From positions 1-35,874 of the forward strand of contig CALJIC010000295.1 of assembly GCA_937974195.1 (NCBI GenBank): DNA of 35,874 nucleotides, read 5' to 3'. The notes below the pieces were generated by a model that was not told the origin of the DNA, made no database searches, and worked only from the letters and a program-made list of their open reading frames with translations. Position 1 is the stretch's first letter. Each line of letters starts with the position of its first letter. Position numbers and translations under genes: made by a program. Source of the DNA: an uncultured Roseiflexaceae bacterium. Its GTDB lineage: Bacteria; Chloroflexota; Chloroflexia; Chloroflexales; Roseiflexaceae. Positions 30,614 to 35,874 of the stretch are shown here, in pieces.

Positions 30614-32566
30614 TCAGTACCGGACGCGCACATCGCCGTTGCGCCTCGTCACCCGGCGCTCGTCGAGGTGCTCCAGCAGCGCGAGGGCGTAGCGGCGGCT
30701 GCTGCCGAAGCGGTCGCGGAACGCGGCGACGGTGACGCCCTCGCCGGCGTCGAGCTGCGCGCACACCCAGGCGACCATCTCGGCGTACGCCTCGCTGAGA
30801 AAGACGATGTCGGGCGCGACCCGCGTGACCTTCCCCTCCTCCAGCAGCAGCCCGAGCACCTCCGCGTCCAGGTCGGGCGCCGGCGGGCTGTAGCGCGAGG
30901 CCGCCAGCTCCGCGAGCCAGCGCTTCGCCTGGCGCTCCTGCTCGGGGGTGAGGGTGGGCGCGTGGCCGCTGAGCCGCACCCCGCTCTCGCCAGTGACGAT
31001 CAGGCCGCGCGCCTGCGCCGCGTCCAGGCAGGCGTCGCAGACATCGCCGCCGAGCTTCAGGCGGCTGCGCAGCTCCTCGCGCGGCATCCAGCGCCGCAGC
31101 GGGTAGCGGCGGTGGTAGCCGGCCAGCGCGGCGGTCATCCGCTCAGTCAGCTGCCCCCAGCCCTCCGCCGTGATCAGGTAGCGGCGCGACGGTGCGGCGG
31201 CGTGGCGGCGCGCTTCCCCGGCGGTCGGGCCTTCGACGGGCTCACCCTGCGCCATGTCGCCGCGCCGCTGGGCCGCCTCGTCGGGCGCAGCCGCCAGGTC
31301 AACGATCGCTCCGGCTGCGACGAGCTCGGCGAGCGCCTCAGCCACCGTGTGCTCCGGCAGCCCGCTCGCCGCGAGCACCTCGGACCACGGGTGCGGCAGC
31401 CCATCGGCGAGCGCGCGCAGCAGCAGGTCGGCCGGTGTGCCGCGGGCGAGCGCCTCCAGGCCGGCGATCACATCGCGGCGGAAGCGCCGGTGGCGCGGCG
31501 GGTGCGCGTCCACCACCCGGCCGCCGCCCACCGTCTCGCTCGGCGACGGAAGGCGAACGATGTAGCGGTCGCCGCGGGCGACGGCGATCGGCCGCTCGAG
31601 GCGCAGCTGCGCCCAGCCCGCCTCACCGGGCCGCAGCTCGTCGGCCTCCAGGAGCGCCACCCGGCAGGGCGTCTCGGCCGCGCCGACGAACAGATCCAGC
31701 CGGGCGCCGTGGCGCAGCGGGCGCGCCGAGCTCACCAGGCGCAGCCGGACATCAACGAGGTCGGTCGGGCGGAGGCGTCCGGGGAGCGCCAGCACATCGC
31801 CGCGCCCCAGGTCGTGGTGCGAGATGCCGGCCAGGTTCACCGCCACGCGCGTGCCGGGGAGCGCCAGCTCCACCTTGCGCTGGTGCGTCTGCAGCCCGCG
31901 GACGCGGCCGCGCAGCCCACGCGGCAGGACCTCGACCTCGTCGCCGATGTGGAGCGGCCCGTCTTCGAGCGTGCCGGTCACCACTGTGCCGAACCCGCCG
32001 ATGGTGAAGGCCCGGTCGATCGACATGCGCGGAGCGCCGTGGGCCGAGGTGCGGCTCGGCGTGGCGTCCAGCAGCGCGTCGATCGCGGCGCGCAGCTCGT
32101 CCAGTCCGGCGCCGGTGCGGCAGGAGACCGCCACCTGCGGGGCGCCCTCCAGGCAGGTTCCGCGCAGCCGCTCGCGCACCTCCTCGCCCACCAGCGCGAG
32201 CCACTCGGCGTCCACCAGGTCGGCCTTGGTGAGCACCACCAGCCCGCGGCGGACCTCCAGCAGGTCGAGGATCGCGAGGTGCTCGACGGTCTGCGGCATC
32301 ACCGCCTCGTCGGCCGCGACCACCAGCAGCGCGGCGTCGATCCCGCCGACGCCGGCCAGCATGTTCTTGATGAAGCGCTCGTGCCCGGGCACGTCGACGA
32401 TGCTGACGCTGCGCCCGCTCGGCAGCGTGAGCCAGGCGAAGCCCAGGTCGATCGTCATCTCGCGGCGCCGCTCCTCCTCCCAGCGGTCGGGGTCGATGCC
32501 GGTGAGAGTCTTGACGAGCGTCGACTTGCCGTGGTCGACGTGGCCTGCGGTGCCGAGAACGTACAT
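30614..32566 (-). CDS. selB: Selenocysteine-specific translation elongation factor SelB
   Basis: A 650-residue GTPase that carries Sec-tRNA to the ribosome at UGA codons marked by a SECIS hairpin. G1 GHVDHGKST (8-16), switch region REMTIDLGF, G3 DVPGHE (58-63) and G4 TKAD (113-116) are intact; EF-Tu-like beta-barrel domains follow, and the C-terminal third holds the winged-helix repeats of SelB (last: YALALLEHLDERRVTRRNGDVRVRY). The length fits. The ATG at 32566 begins the universally conserved MYVLGTAGHVDHGKST; the longer frame to 32713 would cross the promoter. No Shine-Dalgarno is visible, and the leader contains two hairpins. No selA, selD, tRNA-Sec or selenoprotein was seen in the window, so they should lie elsewhere. 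Confidence 0.93.
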   Translation of the reverse strand: MYVLGTAGHVDHGKSTLVKTLTGIDPDRWEEERRREMTIDLGFAWLTLPSGRSVSIVDVPGHERFIKNMLAGVGGIDAALLVVAADEAVMPQTVEHLAILDLLEVRRGLVVLTKADLVDAEWLALVGEEVRERLRGTCLEGAPQVAVSCRTGAGLDELRAAIDALLDATPSRTSAHGAPRMSIDRAFTIGGFGTVVTGTLEDGPLHIGDEVEVLPRGLRGRVRGLQTHQRKVELALPGTRVAVNLAGISHHDLGRGDVLALPGRLRPTDLVDVRLRLVSSARPLRHGARLDLFVGAAETPCRVALLEADELRPGEAGWAQLRLERPIAVARGDRYIVRLPSPSETVGGGRVVDAHPPRHRRFRRDVIAGLEALARGTPADLLLRALADGLPHPWSEVLAASGLPEHTVAEALAELVAAGAIVDLAAAPDEAAQRRGDMAQGEPVEGPTAGEARRHAAAPSRRYLITAEGWGQLTERMTAALAGYHRRYPLRRWMPREELRSRLKLGGDVCDACLDAAQARGLIVTGESGVRLSGHAPTLTPEQERQAKRWLAELAASRYSPPAPDLDAEVLGLLLEEGKVTRVAPDIVFLSEAYAEMVAWVCAQLDAGEGVTVAAFRDRFGSSRRYALALLEHLDERRVTRRNGDVRVRY

Positions 32567-32581
32567 GCCGCGGATACTCAA

Positions 32582-32612
32582 GGGCGGGACGGCGTCGGGT
32601 GCCGCCCCGCCC
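32582..32612 (-). promoter_or_regulatory. Stem-loop just upstream of the selB start
   Basis: A 12-bp stem with one mismatch: GGGCGGGACGGC (32582-32593) opposite GCCGCCCCGCCC (32601-32612), 7-base loop, ending 15 bases before the selB ATG. Its position suggests translational control. SECIS-like hairpins in sel operon leaders are known in E. coli, but this one has no conserved SECIS feature that I can verify. Confidence 0.5.
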
Positions 32613-32646
32613 GCACAGACGGGAAAATAAGCTAGCGCAGGGGAGC

Positions 32647-32667
32647 GCCGCTCCGCCGGAGAGCGGC
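32647..32667 (-). other. Second stem-loop in the selB leader
   Basis: A perfect 7-bp stem GCCGCTC (32647-32653) / GAGCGGC (32661-32667) with a 7-base loop. Together with the hairpin at 32582-32612 it fills most of the predicted 130-base leader. The rest of 32567-32878 holds only the promoter. Confidence 0.45.
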
Positions 32668-32703
32668 ATCTGCGCCGGCAGCGCCGCCTACGTTCTGGTG
32701 CTG

Positions 32704-32732
32704 ATTGTATCACGCGCGCGGTGCTGCGGCAA
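32704..32732 (-). promoter_or_regulatory. Promoter of selB
   Basis: On the minus strand TTGCCG (32732-32727), 17 bases, TACAAT (32709-32704). Transcription would begin near 32697, about 130 bases upstream of the ATG. Confidence 0.65.
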
Positions 32733-32878
32733 GGGCGGGGCGCGGCCAGCGCGCAGCCGAGGCATACGTGTGCGGTAGTAGAGTCGGGGGATGCTTCGCC
32801 TCCCCAGAATCGTTTCCGCCGCCCTGCGGCAACACGGTGACCACAGAGCGGCGGAACAAACGTCAGGCAGGCGCGTCC

Positions 32879-34963
32879 CTACGGAGCGACGATGAGTGTG
32901 TGGGTCGCGCGGGCGCTCTGCCCGGCGCTGTCGGTGGCGACGAGGGCGATCTGGTAGGTGCCTGGCGGCAGCGCGCCGATCTGGAGCGTCTGTTTGTCCC
33001 CGGCGTACTCGCCGTCCACCGTCCAGGTGAGCGCCGTGATCGCGCCATCCTCGCGGTCCGTCGCGCGGCCGTAGAGCAGCATCGGCTCGCCGGCGCGGGC
33101 GCGGTCGGGAGCGGTGATCCAGACCTCGGGCGGCGCGTCGGCGGCGGCCATCGCCTTCTGCAGCGCCACCTGCACCGGCGCGCCGCCGGCGGGCAGCACC
33201 TCGAAGCGCCCCGCGCCGCCGCCCGGCAGAACGCTCGGGTCCACGCGCAGCTCGCCGCCCACGACGTCCACGCCGAGCGTCGTCCAGCTGCGGCCGTCGG
33301 CGGAGTAGCGCACCAGCGCGGGCACATCCGCCGGCTCCCAGCGGACAGCCAGCTCCGGCCGGCCGCCGGCCGCTTTCTCGGAGACGACCGTCGCGGCCGT
33401 GGAAGAGGCGGCCGGTGAGACGCTCGCCACGGCCAGCGCCGCGGTCGCCGACTTGCCCGCGCCGCTCGCCGAGACGACGCGCAGCGCGGCGACCGGCTGG
33501 GGCGGCAGCGGCACGACCGCCTGGATGTGCCACGTGCCATCGGGCTCGTGGCTCGGCGCTGACTCAGGGGAGACGTCGAAGGCGTGGGGCGCCTCGGCCT
33601 GCACCAGATCGACCGGGTGGCGCGCGAGCACGGCCCCGTCGGAGCCGAGCAGCTCGACGACGTACGCCCCGCCCTTCGCCGGCGTGGGCGCCGCGTCGCT
33701 GACCGCGTACACCGGGCGGAGCGCGACCGTCCCGTCCGGGGCAACCGCCCCGCGCACCAGCAGGCCGCCGGCGGGCGCGCCGACATCGCCCTCGGCCGTG
33801 CGCATCTCCTGGTAGAGCGCCGAGTAGGTGTAGTCCGACAGCCACTGCGGCGTGCAGTAGCTCATCACGTCGCGGACGTAGTCGGGCGCGCCGGCGGTCC
33901 ACACCCGGCCGGTCATGATATCGAGGCCGATCGTCTGGTCGCCGAGCGACGCGCCGGGGTAGGGGAAGGGCTGGCGCGCGTCGCCGCTGGTGCCGCAGGG
34001 CGCGTGGTAGCGCCGCAGGTTGTGGCCGATCTCGTGGGCGGCGATGCGCCCGGTCTTCTCCTCCTGACCGGGGCCGAAGTCCAGGCTGACGGCGGCGCGC
34101 AGGCCGACCCAGCCGATGCCGGCCATCCCGCCGTAGAACCAGCGGTCGCCGCCGTTCTCGGTGGGGACCAGCGCGTAGTAGATGTGCGTCGAGGGCGCGT
34201 CCTCGGCGTACTTGACGCTCGTCACCTGCTCGAGCAGATCCTCCCAGACCGCGCTCTGGCTGAGGTCGCCGCTGAAGGCCAGCGGGGCGTGGAACGAGAC
34301 CCGGATGTCGCTGACGGGGTAGGTGCGCATGATCCAGCTGCTGATCGTGTCGCGCGACGGCGGCGGGTAGACCCGGCCGCTCGGGGTGTGGGTGTACTGC
34401 ACCGGCACGATCACGATATTCAGCGGCGGCACGCGGTAGAAGGTCAGCTTCGCTGTGGCAGTGTTGTTCGTCTTGGTTCTCTCGACGAACCGGTTGTCGG
34501 CGTCGAGCGTGACCACGAGCGACACGTCGCCGTGGAGCCAGTCCGGCGGCAGCAGCACGTTGAAGCTGGCCTGGTAGTCGCTCCGCTCGGCGGACTTGGC
34601 CACGCTCTTGGGGCCGGCCCTGAGCGGCGAGCCCGGCAGCGGCAGGCCGTCGCGCGTCGCCGAGACCGAGACCGTGACCCCGTCGATCGGCTGGCCGGTG
34701 TCGCTGGTGGCGTATACCCGGACGACGGTCGGGCGGCCGGCGACGAGCGGCACGCTGTTCGAGGTGGTCTGGGTGGACTGCGTGATCTCGATGCCGGCGA
34801 TAGCCAGGTCGATGCTCTCACCGCCGGCGGTCACCCAGGGCAGGTAGTAGGTGGGATGCGCCTGCCGTGCCCCGAGGCTGCCCTCGTCGGCCGAGACCGC
34901 GAGCGCCGGGAACACGAGGCAGATGAGGAGTACAAGCGACGTAAGGCTAAGACGTATGGGCAC
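32879..34963 (-). CDS. Secreted metzincin-like metalloprotease with Ig-like domains
   Basis: A 694-residue exported protein. Signal peptide about 1-25 (PIRLSLTSLVLLICLVFPALAVSA). Residues about 45-170 form a CARDB-like beta domain (IEITQSTQTTSNSVPLVAGRPTVVRVY is cut here to its first part, ending PLVAG). The protease domain carries H310-E311-I-G-H314-N-L-R-R-Y-H320 and the Met-turn DVMSYC followed by WLSDYTY. The metzincin HExxHxxGxxH motif has Arg in place of Gly. The C-terminal half is beta-rich, with a final PKD/Ig-like domain (PPEVWITAPDRARAGEP...). It probably digests extracellular protein or glycoprotein. The start is taken as GTG at 34963, which gives the cleanest signal peptide and has GGAAG upstream; TTG at 34999 has no ribosome site. 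Confidence 0.85.
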   Translation of the reverse strand: MPIRLSLTSLVLLICLVFPALAVSADEGSLGARQAHPTYYLPWVTAGGESIDLAIAGIEITQSTQTTSNSVPLVAGRPTVVRVYATSDTGQPIDGVTVSVSATRDGLPLPGSPLRAGPKSVAKSAERSDYQASFNVLLPPDWLHGDVSLVVTLDADNRFVERTKTNNTATAKLTFYRVPPLNIVIVPVQYTHTPSGRVYPPPSRDTISSWIMRTYPVSDIRVSFHAPLAFSGDLSQSAVWEDLLEQVTSVKYAEDAPSTHIYYALVPTENGGDRWFYGGMAGIGWVGLRAAVSLDFGPGQEEKTGRIAAHEIGHNLRRYHAPCGTSGDARQPFPYPGASLGDQTIGLDIMTGRVWTAGAPDYVRDVMSYCTPQWLSDYTYSALYQEMRTAEGDVGAPAGGLLVRGAVAPDGTVALRPVYAVSDAAPTPAKGGAYVVELLGSDGAVLARHPVDLVQAEAPHAFDVSPESAPSHEPDGTWHIQAVVPLPPQPVAALRVVSASGAGKSATAALAVASVSPAASSTAATVVSEKAAGGRPELAVRWEPADVPALVRYSADGRSWTTLGVDVVGGELRVDPSVLPGGGAGRFEVLPAGGAPVQVALQKAMAAADAPPEVWITAPDRARAGEPMLLYGRATDREDGAITALTWTVDGEYAGDKQTLQIGALPPGTYQIALVATDSAGQSARATHTLIVAP

Positions 34964-35098
34964 AGAAGGCTTCCATCTCCGTTCGATTGTTAAAATCAAG
35001 TGTAAAGGAGAAGCCGCAGGAAATCAGCCGCCCATGTGTCCGAAATCGGTGTAGTACCGGCTCAGGGGGCGAGTGGTACCGGAGGTTGAGGGGGATAG

Positions 35099-35142
35099 AA
35101 AAAGCGCCGTGGTGCGGCGGCATTGCCGATGCACCACGGCGC
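35099..35142 (-). terminator. Intrinsic terminator downstream of ppdK
   Basis: A perfect 12-bp stem GCGCCGTGGTGC (35104-35115) / GCACCACGGCGC (35131-35142). On the minus strand the stem is followed directly by a TTTTT run (35103-35099), the classical intrinsic form. Confidence 0.88.
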
Positions 35143-35162
35143 CTTCAGTTTGGGAGGCGCAG

Positions 35163-35191
35163 CTAGGGGCCGGAGGTGTCCCGGCCCCTAG
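35163..35191 (-). other. Second hairpin after ppdK
   Basis: A perfect 11-bp stem CTAGGGGCCGG (35163-35173) / CCGGCCCCTAG (35181-35191), 13 bases beyond the ppdK stop and before the main terminator. No T-run; it could protect the mRNA 3' end. Confidence 0.55.
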
Positions 35192-35204
35192 GCCGACAGA
35201 ACGG

Positions 35205-35874
<670 letters not shown>

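Noticed and set aside
32567..32713. Arg-rich N-terminal extension of SelB
   Set aside because: It crosses the predicted promoter and transcription start and precedes the universally conserved MYVLGTAGHVDHGKST.
32567..32878. A tRNA-Sec gene next to selB
   Set aside because: No cloverleaf with a TPsiC-arm consensus or long extra arm was found on either strand.

Overview
The window is a GC-rich (roughly two thirds G+C by eye) bacterial chromosome segment. Its gene content fits a member of the Chloroflexota, most likely Chloroflexales/Roseiflexus-like. This is an inference from the phospho/diphosphomevalonate decarboxylase-like gene (mevalonate route), the secreted FGFP/LGFP-like Cys-pair module shared by two genes, the NurA-domain nuclease, the DUF2342-type zincin and the accompanying housekeeping genes. 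No rRNA, tRNA, CRISPR array, insertion sequence or phage gene was found. Several intergenic regions carry good sigma70-type promoters (TTGACA-N17-TATAAT class) and intrinsic terminators, which helps to fix gene starts.

Layout. 33-810: a small zinc-ribbon protein and a stand-alone receiver domain whose phospho-acceptor Asp is replaced by Asn. 1321-3020: a two-gene ABC-2 exporter. 3021-3517: a long, structured, palindrome-rich leader. 3518-9006: two large convergent signalling genes, a REC-GAF-GAF-GAF-PAS-adenylate cyclase and a membrane PAS-PAS-histidine kinase-REC hybrid. 9122-13117: uvrA behind a near-consensus promoter and an attenuator-like hairpin, then a small RuvC/RNase H-fold protein. 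13178-14710: hemW-like radical SAM gene with a small upstream ORF. 14911-16239: GH4 glycosidase, preceded by a 400-bp block of two dispersed-repeat types. 16697-17830: a sortase fused to secreted modules. 17964-19130: mevalonate-pathway decarboxylase. 19408-20310: 6-phosphogluconate dehydrogenase. 20524-21003: a membrane-anchored tandem-repeat protein. 21094-22296: four-S1-domain RNA-binding protein, divergent from a phosphoglycerate mutase-like metalloenzyme and NAD kinase (22659-24555). 24557-25771: NurA nuclease. 26077-27255: secreted protein with the same modules as the sortase. 27337-32566: a minus-strand run of selB, two tiny paralogous proteins, a zincin and an FAD amine oxidase. 32879-34963: secreted metzincin-like protease. 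35205-35874: 3' end of pyruvate phosphate dikinase, cut by the window edge.

How it fits together. Most of the window is ordinary core genome with short operons. The parts that most merit a second look are: the structured leader in front of the cyclase; the dispersed CACGGAGGGCACGGAG-type repeat that appears both between genes and inside the uvrA reading frame next to an AT-hook-like motif; the tandem palindromic repeat upstream of the GH4 gene; the coupled pair of small unknown paralogues behind selB; the hairpin-rich selB leader; and the sortase built on the same extracellular module as a separate secreted protein. No single locus is clearly a new defence or mobile system.
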